The notes: generated by a model from the sequence alone, not told the origin. A stretch of 51,080 bases of DNA from Prauserella endophytica (GCF_005146945.1 NZ_SWMS01000016.1:1-51080), one strand, 5' to 3'. Positions 18,719 to 27,600 are shown, counted from the first letter of the stretch. Numbers and translations are program-made.

Positions 18719-19432
18719 GTGTCCGACAACCTCGGCCGGATCATCTCCACGCTCCTCGAGGGAGTTCCGGTCACCATACAGGCGACGCTCGGCGGGATCG
18801 CGCTGACGATCGTGCTGGCGTTCATCGCGGGGCTCGCGCTGCTGTCGAAGTCGCGGACGGTGCGCGTCATCAGCCGGATCTACGTCGAAGGGTTCCGCGG
18901 CACATCCGAGATGGTGCAGCTGTTCTGGCTGTACTTCGTCCTGCCCGCACTCGTCGGGCTGCAGATCGTCCCGCTCTTCGCGGGCATCCTCGTGCTCGGT
19001 CTCAACCACGGGGCCTACGGTGCCGAGATCGTGCGCGGCGCCGTGCAGTCGGTGCCCAAGGCCCAGTACGAGGGGGCGGTCGCGCTCAGCCTCGGCCCGT
19101 TCGACCGCATGAGAAGGGTGATCCTGCCGCAGGCCGTCGTCGAGATGCTGCCGCCGTTCAACAACCTGTTCATCCAGCTGCTGAAGAGTACCGCGCTGCT
19201 GTACTTCATCTCGGCTCACGAGATCACGCAGAAGGGCGAGGAGCTTCGGCCCGCGCTTCCGATGGGTGACCTGACGGTCATCTACGCCGTCGAGCTGATC
19301 ATCTACCTGTTGCTCGCCATCATCATCACCGTTGTGATGCGGGCTCTGGAGCGGGCGGGAGCCCGCAGGCTCGGTCGCAAGCCGCCACCGCGCAGCAAGG
19401 TCTTCTCCTCGGCCACGGCGGGGGGTGTGTGA
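18719..19432 (+). CDS. ehuC: Ectoine/hydroxyectoine ABC transporter permease EhuC (copy 1)
   Basis: A protein of 237 residues with about five membrane helices of the HisMQ amino-acid permease type. The coupling segment YEGAVALSLGPFDRMRRVILPQAV is the EAA loop that contacts the ATPase. GTG start preceded by GGGAGG. Its TGA overlaps the ATG of the next permease by one base, so the two halves of the membrane channel are translationally coupled. Confidence 0.87.
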   Translation: MSDNLGRIISTLLEGVPVTIQATLGGIALTIVLAFIAGLALLSKSRTVRVISRIYVEGFRGTSEMVQLFWLYFVLPALVGLQIVPLFAGILVLGLNHGAYGAEIVRGAVQSVPKAQYEGAVALSLGPFDRMRRVILPQAVVEMLPPFNNLFIQLLKSTALLYFISAHEITQKGEELRPALPMGDLTVIYAVELIIYLLLAIIITVVMRALERAGARRLGRKPPPRSKVFSSATAGGV

Positions 19433-20088
19433 TGGACTGGGACTGGGAGTACGCGATCGACTCGCTGCCGCTGCTCGCGGAGGGCATACTCGTCACCATC
19501 GAGCTGACCGTGCTCGGCGCGCTGCTGGCCTACGTGCTCGGTCTCGTGTTCGCCATGATCCGCAGGGTGGGCGTGCCGGTGCTGAGCCAGTTCGTGTACC
19601 TGTTCGTGGAGTTCATCCGCAGCACCCCGCTGCTCATCCAGGTGTTCGCGTTCTACTACCTGCTGCAGCCCGCGATCGGGGTGAAGCTGTCACCGTTCCT
19701 CACCGGCGTGATCATGCTCGGCGTCCACTACGCCACCTACACCTCCGAGGTGTACCGGGCGGGCATCGAGGCGATCCCGAAAGGACAGTGGGAGGCCGCG
19801 AGGGCGCTGAGCATCCCGCGCGGTCGCGTGTGGACGGGCGTCATCCTGCCGCAGGCGGTTCCCCGAGTGCTGCCCGCGCTCGGCAACTACACGATCTCGA
19901 TGTTCAAGGAGACCCCGCTGCTGCTCGCCATCGGCGTCGTGGACGTGCTGAACAGCGCCAAGGAAGCCGGTGCGGAGACCTTCCGGGTCATCGAGCCGTA
20001 CACGCTGGCCGGCGTGTTCTTCCTCCTGGTGAGCTACCCGGCCTCGATCCTCGTCAGAAAGTTGGAGCGCCGTGTCGGAACCGTATAG
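19432..20088 (+). CDS. ehuD: Ectoine/hydroxyectoine ABC transporter permease EhuD (copy 1)
   Basis: A protein of 218 residues, the second membrane subunit of the transporter. It shows EFIRSTPLLIQVFAFYYLL and the EAA loop GQWEAARALSIPRGRVWTG. The start is taken as the ATG at 19432 in a TGATG overlap with ehuC; a GTG at 19429 would add one residue. The reading frame overlaps the start of the ATPase gene by 17 bases. Confidence 0.87.
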   Translation: MDWDWEYAIDSLPLLAEGILVTIELTVLGALLAYVLGLVFAMIRRVGVPVLSQFVYLFVEFIRSTPLLIQVFAFYYLLQPAIGVKLSPFLTGVIMLGVHYATYTSEVYRAGIEAIPKGQWEAARALSIPRGRVWTGVILPQAVPRVLPALGNYTISMFKETPLLLAIGVVDVLNSAKEAGAETFRVIEPYTLAGVFFLLVSYPASILVRKLERRVGTV

Positions 20089-20875
20089 CAGTCCCTCGTC
20101 GGACGTGATGATCCAATTCGACCGGGTGGTCAAGAAGTTCGGCGACCACGTGGTGCTCCGCGAGCTCGACTTCTCCGTCAAACCGGGTGAGTTCGTGACG
20201 CTCATCGGCCCGAGCGGGTCGGGCAAGACGACCATCCTGCGGCTGCTCATGACGCTGGAGACAGCGGACGACGGCACGATCCAGGTCGGCGGCGAGTACC
20301 TCAGCCACATGGAACGGGGCGGCAAGCTCGTGCCGGCAGACGAGCGGCACCTGCGCAACCAGCGCAAGCGCATCGGGATGGTTTTCCAGCAGTTCAACCT
20401 GTTCCCGAACATGAAGGTGCTGCAGAACGTCACCGAGGCGCCGGTCCGCGCGCTTGGGCTGTCCAAAGCGGAGGCCGAGCAGCGCGCCCGCGAACTGCTC
20501 GAGATGGTGGGCCTTTCCGACAAGATCGACGCGCATCCCATGCAGCTCTCCGGCGGGCAGCAGCAGCGGGTGGCGATCGCGAGGGCGCTCGCGATGCGGC
20601 CGCAGGTGCTGCTGCTCGACGAGGTCACCTCGGCGCTGGACCCCGAACTGGTGGCCGGAGTGCTGGCCGTGCTCAAGGAGATCGCCCGCACCACGGACAT
20701 CACTTTCCTGTGCGTGACGCACGAGATGCAGTTCGCGCAGGACGTGTCGGACCGCGTGATGATGTTCGACCAGGGCCAGGTGATCGAGGACGCGCCGCCG
20801 GAGCAACTCTTCACGCAGCCCGCGCACGAGCGCACGCGCTCGTTCCTGCACGCCGTGATCGACAGGGCGGTCTGA
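20072..20875 (+). CDS. ehuA: Ectoine/hydroxyectoine ABC transporter ATP-binding protein (copy 1)
   Basis: A protein of 267 residues that powers the transporter. Walker A is GPSGSGKTT, the signature is LSGGQQQRV, Walker B is VLLLDEVTSALD, and the switch histidine lies in CVTHEM. GTG at 20072 has GGAG upstream and overlaps ehuD; ATG 20108 is an alternative. After it comes a 229-bp gap with no gene, holding the promoter-like region of the second ehu operon. Confidence 0.87.
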   Translation: MSEPYSSPSSDVMIQFDRVVKKFGDHVVLRELDFSVKPGEFVTLIGPSGSGKTTILRLLMTLETADDGTIQVGGEYLSHMERGGKLVPADERHLRNQRKRIGMVFQQFNLFPNMKVLQNVTEAPVRALGLSKAEAEQRARELLEMVGLSDKIDAHPMQLSGGQQQRVAIARALAMRPQVLLLDEVTSALDPELVAGVLAVLKEIARTTDITFLCVTHEMQFAQDVSDRVMMFDQGQVIEDAPPEQLFTQPAHERTRSFLHAVIDRAV

Positions 20876-20995
20876 ACCGCCCGCCGCAGCGCGACACCGC
20901 GACTCGCCGATTTAACGTGCATGTCGCCGGTGTTGAATCCGCACGTCGTCGTGTCCTGCCGGCCATCCGAAGGTGTTGTCGGCGCCGGAAATTTT

Positions 20996-21034
20996 CTGTT
21001 CCGATTGCGCCCGAACAGGTGAATTGCCTAGGGT
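20996..21034 (+). promoter_or_regulatory. Promoter and inverted repeat before the second ehu operon
   Basis: TTGCGC (21005-21010) and TAGGGT (21029-21034) are 18 bases apart. A perfect 6-bp inverted repeat, CTGTTC (20996-21001) and GAACAG (21013-21018), surrounds the -35 box, a typical repressor position. A ribosome site AGGAG lies at 21090-21094. The sequence is unrelated to the control region of the first operon, suggesting separate regulation. Confidence 0.45.
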
Positions 21035-21104
21035 GAGTCCAATCGAGTCCGCGCTTACGGTTCCACCGCGGACGCGGGTGTCGGCTGACAGGAGCTACGA
21101 GTAC

Positions 21105-22022
21105 GTGAACAACTCCAGCCTGAGCAGGCGCGGTTTTCTGCGTGGTGCCACCGGGGTGAGCCTTGGTCTCGCTGTGGGCGGCGGTGCGCTGGCCAGCGGA
21201 TGCACGTCGATCAGTGTCGCGGCGGGAGGTGAAGGCGGCAACCTGCTCGATCGGCTACGCGACTCGGGCACGGTGCGGATGGGCTTCGCCAACGAGCGCC
21301 CGTTCGGCTTCATCGACGCAGAGGGAAACCTCACCGGAGAGGCCCCGGAGATCGGCAAGGCCGTTTTCCGCAGGCTCGGCATCGATTCGTTCGAGCCGAA
21401 GCTCGCCGACTTCAGCTCGCTCATCCCCGGTCTCAAAGCGGGCCTGTTCGACGTGATCGCCGCCGGGATGTACATCACGCCCGAGCGCTGCGCCGAGATC
21501 GAGTTCACCAACCCCGACTACAACGCCCCCGCGGCCTTGCTGCTGCGGCGGGGCAACCCGCTCGGTCTGTCCGATCTGGACAGTGTTGTGCAGAAGCGGG
21601 CGCGGATCGGGGTGCTGACCGGTTCGGTCGAGCAGGGCTACGCCGCCGATGTGGGCGTGCCGAACGGCCGCATCATCGTGTTCCCCGACCAGTCCTCCGG
21701 GATCGACGGCGTGCGCGCCGGCCGCGCCGACTGCCTCATGCTGACCCGGCTCTCGCTGGTGTCCGCGCTCGGCGAACGGCCCGGTTCCGGGCTGGAGATC
21801 GGCGATACCTTCATCCCGGTGGTCAAGGGCGAGAAGCAGTACGGTGCGGGCGGTTTCGGTTTCCGCAAGGGCGAGACCGCCATCGTCCGGGAGTTCAACC
21901 GCGAGCTTGCCGCCATGAAGGAGAGCGGCGAGGTGCTGAGGACCGTGCGTCCGTTCGGGTTCTCGCGGGACGAGATGACCGACCTCACGGCACAGCAGCT
22001 GTGCACGGGTACGGCGGGCTGA
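21105..22022 (+). CDS. ehuB: Ectoine/hydroxyectoine ABC transporter, substrate-binding lipoprotein (copy 2)
   Basis: A protein of 305 residues paralogous to the one at 17813 but well diverged. It has a Tat-like SRRGFLRG, a hydrophobic stretch and the lipobox LASGC. The core has FANERPFGF and AAGMYITPERC. In the same numbering the pocket reads F24, F60, Y80 and R85, so the two aromatic positions 24 and 80 are exchanged relative to copy 1 (Tyr/Phe becomes Phe/Tyr). The GTG at 21105 is preferred because AGGAG lies ten bases upstream and the signal peptide begins there; the open frame extends further upstream without a coding look. Confidence 0.85.
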   Translation: MNNSSLSRRGFLRGATGVSLGLAVGGGALASGCTSISVAAGGEGGNLLDRLRDSGTVRMGFANERPFGFIDAEGNLTGEAPEIGKAVFRRLGIDSFEPKLADFSSLIPGLKAGLFDVIAAGMYITPERCAEIEFTNPDYNAPAALLLRRGNPLGLSDLDSVVQKRARIGVLTGSVEQGYAADVGVPNGRIIVFPDQSSGIDGVRAGRADCLMLTRLSLVSALGERPGSGLEIGDTFIPVVKGEKQYGAGGFGFRKGETAIVREFNRELAAMKESGEVLRTVRPFGFSRDEMTDLTAQQLCTGTAG

Positions 22023-22035
22023 GGGGAAGCGGTCG

Positions 22036-22722
22036 ATGTCTTCTGGCTTGATGTCCTATGTCTGGGAGGGATTGGGCAACACCCTCCTGCTCACGGTCTT
22101 CGGTGCGTTGCTCGGCCTGGTCTTCGCGTTCATCGCGGGGCTCGGGCGATCGAGCGAACGCACGTGGGTCCGCGGGATCGCGATGGTCTACACGGAGATC
22201 TTCCGCGGGTTTCCCTCGCTGGTCCTGCTGTTCGCGCTGATCTTCATCGTCCCCACCTTCGGCTACCAGCTGAACCCGCTGTTCGCCGGTATCCTCGCGC
22301 TCGCCCTGAACATCGGCGCCTACGCGGCCGAGGTCGTGCGCGGTGCCGTGAAAGCAGTGCCGCCAGGGCAGATCGAGGCGGCGATCGCGCTGAACTTCAC
22401 GCCGTGGCAGCGGCTGCGCAAGGTGGTCCTGCCGCAGGCGGTCGTCGCGATGATCCCGCCGTTCACCAACAACCTGATCGAGCTACTCAAGGCGACCTCG
22501 CTCGTGTCGCTGGTCTACATCTCGGACCTGACCTTCTCGGCCCAGCTCATCCGCGCGTCGACGGGAGAGACCGCGCTCGTGTTCTTCGGTCTGCTCGTCG
22601 GCTACGGCGTCATCGCGCTGTTCTTCACGGCGATCATGAAGCTGCTGGAACGGATGGCGGCCCGCTCGCTCGGGCGCACCGTCCCGTCGGGACTGTTCGG
22701 GCGTAAGGAGGTCGCGGCGTGA
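22036..22722 (+). CDS. ehuC: Ectoine/hydroxyectoine ABC transporter permease EhuC (copy 2)
   Basis: A protein of 228 residues with five membrane helices and the EAA loop GQIEAAIALNFTPWQRLRKV. It is the counterpart of the gene at 18719. An ATG start follows AGGGGAAGCGG. The end overlaps the start of the next permease by four bases (GTGA), a sign of coupled translation. Confidence 0.86.
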   Translation: MSSGLMSYVWEGLGNTLLLTVFGALLGLVFAFIAGLGRSSERTWVRGIAMVYTEIFRGFPSLVLLFALIFIVPTFGYQLNPLFAGILALALNIGAYAAEVVRGAVKAVPPGQIEAAIALNFTPWQRLRKVVLPQAVVAMIPPFTNNLIELLKATSLVSLVYISDLTFSAQLIRASTGETALVFFGLLVGYGVIALFFTAIMKLLERMAARSLGRTVPSGLFGRKEVAA

Positions 22723-23378
22723 ACTTCGAGTGGAGCGGCGTGTGGGACGCGATGCCCACGATGCTCGACGGGCTGCTCGTCGCCCTCGCGGCCACCGGTA
22801 TCGGTTACGTGATCGCGCTGGTCCTCGGACTCGTCTTCGCCTTCCTGCGGCGCAGCGACAACCGCTGGGTCAGCATGCCGGTGGGGTTCCTGGTGGAGTT
22901 CATCCGGTCGACCCCGTTGCTGGTGCAGCTCTTTTTCTTCTTCTACGTGCTGCCGCTCATCGGAATCAGTGCCTCGCCGCTGGCGACCGGCGCGTTCGCG
23001 CTCGGCCTGCACTACGCCACCTACACCTCGGAGGTGTACCGGTCCGGCATCGACGGTGTCCCGCCGGGACAGTGGGAGGCGGCGACGGCGCTCAACCTGT
23101 CGACGCGGCGTACGTGGACGAACGTGATCCTGCCCCAGGCGATCCCGCGTGTCGTGCCCGCGCTCGGCAACTACGTCATCGCGATGTTCAAGGACACCCC
23201 GCAGCTGCTGGCGATCACGGTGGTGGAGATGCTCGGCGGTGCGATCGCCATCGGTTCCGAGACGTTCCGCTACTCCGAACCGATCGCCGCCGCCGGACTC
23301 GTGTACCTCGTCGTCGCGCTGCTGATGGCCTGGGTCGCTCGTGTCGTCGAGCGCCGCTACGGCCAGGTCCGCGTCTGA
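22719..23378 (+). CDS. ehuD: Ectoine/hydroxyectoine ABC transporter permease EhuD (copy 2)
   Basis: A protein of 219 residues. EFIRSTPLLVQLFFFFYVLP and the EAA loop GQWEAATALNLSTRRTW match the EhuD of copy 1. GTG start in a four-base overlap with ehuC and a GGAGG ribosome site inside ehuC. The ATPase gene follows 21 bp later. Confidence 0.86.
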   Translation: MNFEWSGVWDAMPTMLDGLLVALAATGIGYVIALVLGLVFAFLRRSDNRWVSMPVGFLVEFIRSTPLLVQLFFFFYVLPLIGISASPLATGAFALGLHYATYTSEVYRSGIDGVPPGQWEAATALNLSTRRTWTNVILPQAIPRVVPALGNYVIAMFKDTPQLLAITVVEMLGGAIAIGSETFRYSEPIAAAGLVYLVVALLMAWVARVVERRYGQVRV

Positions 23379-23399
23379 GACTGCTAGAGAGGAACGACC

Positions 23400-24185
23400 T
23401 TGACCACCACCAACGGTGAGTTCATCACCTTCGACGGGGTGCACAAGAGCTTCGGCAAGAACGTGGTGCTCGACGACCTGTCCTTCTCGGTCGGCGAGGG
23501 CGAGCGGGTGACGCTCATCGGGCCGAGTGGCTCGGGCAAGACCACGATCCTGCGGATGCTGATGACGCTGACGCGGCCCGACCGCGGCACGATCGGCGTC
23601 GACGGCGACTACCTCTACCACGAGAAGCGCGGTGACCAGCTCGTCCCGGCGAGCGACGGGCACATCCGCAAGGTGCGCAGCCGGATCACGATGGTGTTCC
23701 AGCACTTCAACCTGTTCCCCAACATGAAGGTGCTGCGCAACGTCACCGAGGCGCCGATCCACGTGCTCGGCAAGCCGAAGGACGAGGCCGAGGCCAGGGG
23801 CAAGGAACTGCTCGAGCTCGTCGGCCTCGGTGACAAGCTCGACGCGCACCCGTCGCAGCTCTCCGGTGGACAGCAGCAGCGCGTGGCGATCGCGCGGGCG
23901 CTGGCCGTCGACCCGGACGTGCTGCTGCTCGACGAGGTCACCTCGGCGCTCGACCCCGAGCTCGCGGCCGAGGTGCTCGACGTGCTGCGCGACATCGCGA
24001 AGACCACCGACGTGACGATGCTGCTCGTGACCCACGCGATGAAGTTCGCGCGCGACGTCTCGCACCGGGTCCTGATGTTCAACGAGGGCAGAATCATCGA
24101 GGACGCCTCGCCCGAACAGCTCTTCAACGAACCCGAACACGAACGCACAAAGAGCTTCCTGCGTTCTGTCATCGACGAGACCTGA
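23400..24185 (+). CDS. ehuA: Ectoine/hydroxyectoine ABC transporter ATP-binding protein (copy 2)
   Basis: A protein of 261 residues with Walker A GPSGSGKTT, signature LSGGQQQRV, Walker B VLLLDEVTSALD and switch LVTHAM. The start is a TTG at 23400 with GAGAGGA eight bases upstream; no ATG or GTG would keep the first strand. It completes a second full ehuBCDA set in the same order as the first. Confidence 0.86.
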   Translation: MTTTNGEFITFDGVHKSFGKNVVLDDLSFSVGEGERVTLIGPSGSGKTTILRMLMTLTRPDRGTIGVDGDYLYHEKRGDQLVPASDGHIRKVRSRITMVFQHFNLFPNMKVLRNVTEAPIHVLGKPKDEAEARGKELLELVGLGDKLDAHPSQLSGGQQQRVAIARALAVDPDVLLLDEVTSALDPELAAEVLDVLRDIAKTTDVTMLLVTHAMKFARDVSHRVLMFNEGRIIEDASPEQLFNEPEHERTKSFLRSVIDET

Positions 24186-24217
24186 CGAACGGGGCCGAAC
24201 GGCGTTACGGTCAGGGG

Positions 24218-24991
24218 ATGGGCGAGTACGAGCATCTCCTGGTCAAGCGAGAGGGTGACACGGTCACCATCACGATGAACCGTGCGTCGCGGCGCAACTC
24301 CCTGTCCGAGGGGCATCTCAGGGAACTGCTGGCGGCCTTCGAGGAGGCGGGTGCGTCCGACGCGACCGGCATCGTCCTCGCGGGCGCCGGGCCGGTGTTC
24401 TCCGCGGGCCACGACTTCGGTGACGTCGCCGCGCGCGACCTCATGGGTGTGCGCGAGCTGCTGCGGGTGTGCACGGACCTGATGCGGACCATGCACGCGG
24501 TGCCGCAGGTGGTGATCGCTCGCGTGCACGGCCTCGCGACGGCGGCGGGCTGCCAGCTCGTGGCGTCGTGCGACCTCGCGGTGGCCGCCGAGTCGGCCGG
24601 CTTCGCGCTGCCGGGCGGCAAGGGCGGCTGGTTCTGTCACACCCCCGCGGTGCCGGTCGCTCGCTCGGTGGGCCGCAAGCGGCTGATGGAGCTGGCGCTG
24701 ACGGGCGACGTGGTGGACGCGGCGACGGCGTTGGACTGGGGCCTGGTCAACCGCGTGGTGCCCGATGCCGAGCTGGACGACGCCGTCGCGGAGCTGCTCG
24801 GGCGCGCGACGCGGGGGAGCCGGGCGGCGAAGGCGATGGGCAAGCAGACGCTCTACGCCCAGCTCGACCGGCCCGAGGACGACGCCTACGCCATCGCGAT
24901 CGAGGTGATGGCGAGCGCGTCCCAGCTGCCGGGCGCCCGTGAAGGCATGGCCGCCTTCCTGGAAAAGCGCAAACCCAACTGGCCCGACTGA
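24218..24991 (+). CDS. Enoyl-CoA hydratase/isomerase family protein, ECHDC3-like
   Basis: A protein of 257 residues with the crotonase fold. The first oxyanion segment is FSAGHDFGDV and the second GLATAAGCQLVASCDLAVA. At the place of the two catalytic glutamates of mitochondrial enoyl-CoA hydratase the sequence has glutamine (GCQL) and a glycine-rich turn (LPGGKGGW), so a normal hydratase reaction is unlikely. The closest known relatives by motif are ECHDC3-type proteins, whose reaction is unclear. TACGGT lies six bases before the ATG, so transcription may start almost at the start codon. Confidence 0.82.
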   Translation: MGEYEHLLVKREGDTVTITMNRASRRNSLSEGHLRELLAAFEEAGASDATGIVLAGAGPVFSAGHDFGDVAARDLMGVRELLRVCTDLMRTMHAVPQVVIARVHGLATAAGCQLVASCDLAVAAESAGFALPGGKGGWFCHTPAVPVARSVGRKRLMELALTGDVVDAATALDWGLVNRVVPDAELDDAVAELLGRATRGSRAAKAMGKQTLYAQLDRPEDDAYAIAIEVMASASQLPGAREGMAAFLEKRKPNWPD

Positions 24992-25001
24992 TCACGCCCC
25001 A

Positions 25002-25060
25002 ACTGCAGTGAAGGCCACCATGCCTGCGTTCAACGCAGTGAAGGTGGCCTTCACTGCAGT
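25002..25060. repeat. Palindromic intergenic element (copy 3) between convergent genes
   Basis: Bases 25002-25019 (ACTGCAGTGAAGGCCACC) are the exact reverse complement of 25043-25060. The 23-base centre contains the smaller palindrome TGCGTTCAACGCA, identical to the centre of copy 1. It fills the gap between the enoyl-CoA hydratase-like gene and the convergent Nudix gene, whose stop codon uses its last base. It probably works as a bidirectional terminator. Confidence 0.85.
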
Positions 25061-25605
25061 CAGGTCTGGCGCTCGTGGAGGAGCAGGAGGGCGTAGGCGG
25101 CCAGCGACTGGGCGTCGGTGATGTCGCCGTTCGCCACCATCTTGTCGAAGTCCGCTCGGGAGAAGGAAGCCGTGCGCATGTCCTGCTCCTCGTGCTCGCG
25201 CTCGTGCGGGCCCTCGCGCAGGTCCGTCGCCAGGTAGGCGGTGCCCCGCTGGCTCGACATGCCCGCCGCGACGTCGAGCACGCCGAGCTCCGTCATCGAC
25301 CCGGCCTCGAGCCCGGTCTCCTCGCGCAGCTCGCGCGCGGCCAGCTCCAGCGGATCGGTGTCGGCCCGGCCGGGCGCGGTGCCCTGAGGGAACTCCCACC
25401 GGCGCATCCCGAGCGGGTACCGGAACTGCTCCACCAGGTGCAGGCGGTCGCCGTCGAGCGGGATGACCAAGGCGTAGCGCGGCTTGTCGACGACGCCGTA
25501 GATGCCGTCGGAGCCGTCAGGCCTGCGGATGGCGTCCTCGCGGACGGTCATCCAGTCGTTGCGGTACACCTCGCGGCTCGACACGCGCTGTATGGGGTCC
25601 ACCAT
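25060..25605 (-). CDS. Nudix hydrolase, ADP-ribose pyrophosphatase-like
   Basis: A protein of 181 residues. Nudix enzymes cut a nucleoside diphosphate linked to another group, here probably ADP-ribose. The core box is present as ARELREETGLEAG, while the usual first glycine and glutamate of the box are displaced by a GRADTDP insertion. Flanking sequence (EQFRYPLGMRRWEFPQG) fits the ADP-ribose group. ATG 25605 is chosen; an in-frame start at 25647 adds 14 poorly conserved residues. It diverges from nucS over 85 bp. Confidence 0.85.
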   Translation of the reverse strand: MVDPIQRVSSREVYRNDWMTVREDAIRRPDGSDGIYGVVDKPRYALVIPLDGDRLHLVEQFRYPLGMRRWEFPQGTAPGRADTDPLELAARELREETGLEAGSMTELGVLDVAAGMSSQRGTAYLATDLREGPHEREHEEQDMRTASFSRADFDKMVANGDITDAQSLAAYALLLLHERQT

Positions 25606-25690
25606 CCCAGTCTGCCAAGTCCCTTGATCTCCGTCCGGTGCTCCCACCCGTCACGCCACCCGCGACGCCAGGTCGCCTAATCTCACCCCT

Positions 25691-26350
25691 GTGCGCTTAG
25701 TAATCGCTCGCTGCCAGGTCGACTACGCCGGCCGGCTCACCGCCCACCTGCCCATGGCCACCCGGCTGCTGCTCGTCAAGTCCGACGGTTCCGTGTCGGT
25801 GCACTCCGACGACCGCGCCTACAAGCCGCTGAACTGGATGAGTCCGCCGTGCTGGTTGATCGAGGACGGCAACCTCTGGATCGTCGAGAACAAGGCCGGC
25901 GAGAAGCTCGTGATCACGATCGAGAACGTGATCGACGAGGTGGAGCACGACCTCGGCGCGGAGCCCGGTCTGGTCAAGGACGGCGTCGAGGCGCACCTGC
26001 AGGAGCTGCTGGCCGAGCACATCACGACGCTGGGCGAGGGCTACTCGCTCGTGCGCCGCGAGTACCCGACCGCGATCGGGCCGGTGGACATCCTGGCCCG
26101 CGACGAGGGTGGCGCCGCGGTGGCCGTGGAGATCAAGCGGCGTGGCGAGATCGACGGCGTCGAGCAGCTGACGCGCTACCTCGAGCTGCTCAACCGCGAC
26201 CCGCTGCTGGCTCCCGTGCAGGGCGTGTTCGCCGCGCAGCAGATCAAGCCGCAGGCCCGCACGCTCGCCGAGGACCGCGGCATCCGCTGCGTCACGCTCG
26301 ACTACGACGCGCTGCGGGGCATCGAGTCCGACGAGTTCCGCCTGTTCTGA
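25691..26350 (+). CDS. nucS: Mismatch-specific endonuclease NucS/EndoMS
   Basis: A protein of 219 residues. NucS cuts both strands at mismatches and replaces MutS/MutL repair in most actinobacteria. N-terminal DNA-binding and dimerisation domain, then the nuclease domain with D133 (GPVDILARD), E147 and K149 (VEIKRR) and the QLTRY motif. The C-terminus DEFRLF resembles a sliding-clamp binding tail. No ribosome site; TAATCT lies seven bases before the GTG, so the mRNA is probably leaderless. An integrative element is inserted exactly at its stop codon; the 17-bp core regenerates the last codons, so the protein is intact. Confidence 0.95.
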   Translation: MRLVIARCQVDYAGRLTAHLPMATRLLLVKSDGSVSVHSDDRAYKPLNWMSPPCWLIEDGNLWIVENKAGEKLVITIENVIDEVEHDLGAEPGLVKDGVEAHLQELLAEHITTLGEGYSLVRREYPTAIGPVDILARDEGGAAVAVEIKRRGEIDGVEQLTRYLELLNRDPLLAPVQGVFAAQQIKPQARTLAEDRGIRCVTLDYDALRGIESDEFRLF

Positions 26351-27600
26351 ACGTCTGTGCTGGTCAAGCCCCCTTCCGCTGCTCCTGGGGCGCGCTGGGG
26401 GCGCAGTGCGGCGTCCACGGCTGCTCGCGTGCGGCTTTCGCTCTCCGGCATCAGGTGCGTGTAGACCTTCAAGGTGAATGCCGCCGAGCTGTGCCCGAGA
26501 AATTCGCTCACGGCCTTGATGGACTCGCCCGCGTCGAGCAGAACGGACGCGTAGTGGTGCCTGAGTGCGTGGCAGCCGTTTTCGCGCGAGCTGGGGATAC
26601 CCACGCGCTCCTGCGCGGGTTTCCACACCTCCTGGTTGAAGTGATTGCGGTTGCACGCTCGGGACTCCCGTGTGGTCACCACGAGCCGCACCGTTGTGGG
26701 GGCGCCGGTGCCCTCCTCCCACGGAAGCTTCACCGTCACGGCCGGGTGCGCCGCAAGGTGCGCGGCCAGCTCATCGCGAACCACCGAGGGCAGCGGCACC
26801 TGCCGTACCTTCCGGCCCTTCGGCAACGCGAACACCAGCTTGTTGCCGACGATCTTGACCTGTCGCTGAACGTTCACCCATCCACGGAGGAAGTCCACGT
26901 CGTCGGGAGACAGGCCGAACATCTCACCTTGCCGAAGTCCCAGTCCGGCGCCCAGGGTGACGAACGGCCGGTAACGCTCGGGCAGCTGCTCGTGCATCCC
27001 GATCACCCACTCGCGCGGCCATGGCGTCACCTTCCGCGGGTCAGGACGGGGCGCGCTGACGCTTGACGAACGGGCGGGGTTCTTCCCGATCAGCCCATCG
27101 TCAACGGCGGCATTCAAGATCGCCGACACGTGGGAGAACACGACACCCCGGGTGCTTGCAGCCAGCGGCGAACCGCCGGACGTGCGGACGGCGGCCAACG
27201 ACTTCAGCCACGACTGCAACGCCCCTGCTCTGATGCGGTTGAGGGGAGAGTTCCACAGCGGGTACGGCTCGACGTAGCGGCGCAACCGGTCGCCGATGTT
27301 CTCGCGGGTGAGCGCGTCCGTGGTCTGGTCCGCGAGCCACCGTGTCGCGTACGAGCTGAACAGCTCCTTGCCGGCGCGTACGTCGATGTAGGCGCCGGTC
27401 AGCTTGTCGGCCTCGACACGGTTGGCGTGAGCGTCCGCGTCGACCTTCTTCGCGAAGCTCTGCTTCCGCTCGTTCCCAGCCGGTTCACGCCACCTCACCA
27501 GCCAGCGCAGGCCGGTGCCGTACCTGTCCGTGCGCTCCTTCGCCGTGGTGCCATCCGGAAGCTTCACCGTTCGGTGCCAGCGATCCTCAACGCTCGCCAT
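26302..27600 (-). CDS. int: Tyrosine site-specific integrase of the AICE
   Basis: A protein of 432 residues. An N-terminal arm-binding/SAM-like region is followed by the catalytic domain with R223 (GLRQGE), K261 (LPKGRK), H344 and R347 (HALRHHY), H370 (LGHSS) and nucleophile Y380 (KVYTHL). The ATG at 27600 overlaps the repressor stop by 14 bases. The final 49 bases lie inside the att core and nucS, antisense to that gene: the last ten residues ([10 protein letters not shown]) and the TAG come from the chromosome. In the excised circle the frame would read AAC-TGA and end after N422. Integration state thus changes the protein end. Confidence 0.94.
   Translation of the reverse strand: MASVEDRWHRTVKLPDGTTAKERTDRYGTGLRWLVRWREPAGNERKQSFAKKVDADAHANRVEADKLTGAYIDVRAGKELFSSYATRWLADQTTDALTRENIGDRLRRYVEPYPLWNSPLNRIRAGALQSWLKSLAAVRTSGGSPLAASTRGVVFSHVSAILNAAVDDGLIGKNPARSSSVSAPRPDPRKVTPWPREWVIGMHEQLPERYRPFVTLGAGLGLRQGEMFGLSPDDVDFLRGWVNVQRQVKIVGNKLVFALPKGRKVRQVPLPSVVRDELAAHLAAHPAVTVKLPWEEGTGAPTTVRLVVTTRESRACNRNHFNQEVWKPAQERVGIPSSRENGCHALRHHYASVLLDAGESIKAVSEFLGHSSAAFTLKVYTHLMPESESRTRAAVDAALRPQRAPGAAEGGLTSTDVQNRRNSSDSMPRSAS
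26334..26350. repeat. attL core (17-bp direct repeat)
   Basis: AGTTCCGCCTGTTCTGA, identical to 36742-36758. It encodes the last residues of NucS (from within Glu through Phe-Arg-Leu-Phe) and the stop codon. On the other strand it encodes part of the integrase C-terminus. Confidence 0.92.
26381..26404. repeat. Arm-type repeat near attL
   Basis: GCTCCTGGGGCGCGCTGGGG and the next four bases match 36613-36636 in 23 of 24 positions, in the same orientation. In the circular form the two copies would flank the attP core at about +30 and -105. This is the layout of integrase arm sites, though this copy also lies within the integrase coding sequence. Confidence 0.65.

Noticed and set aside
26334-26350. 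tRNA gene as the attachment site of the AICE
   Set aside because: No tRNA-like cloverleaf lies at either core repeat; the left core is clearly the coding end of nucS.
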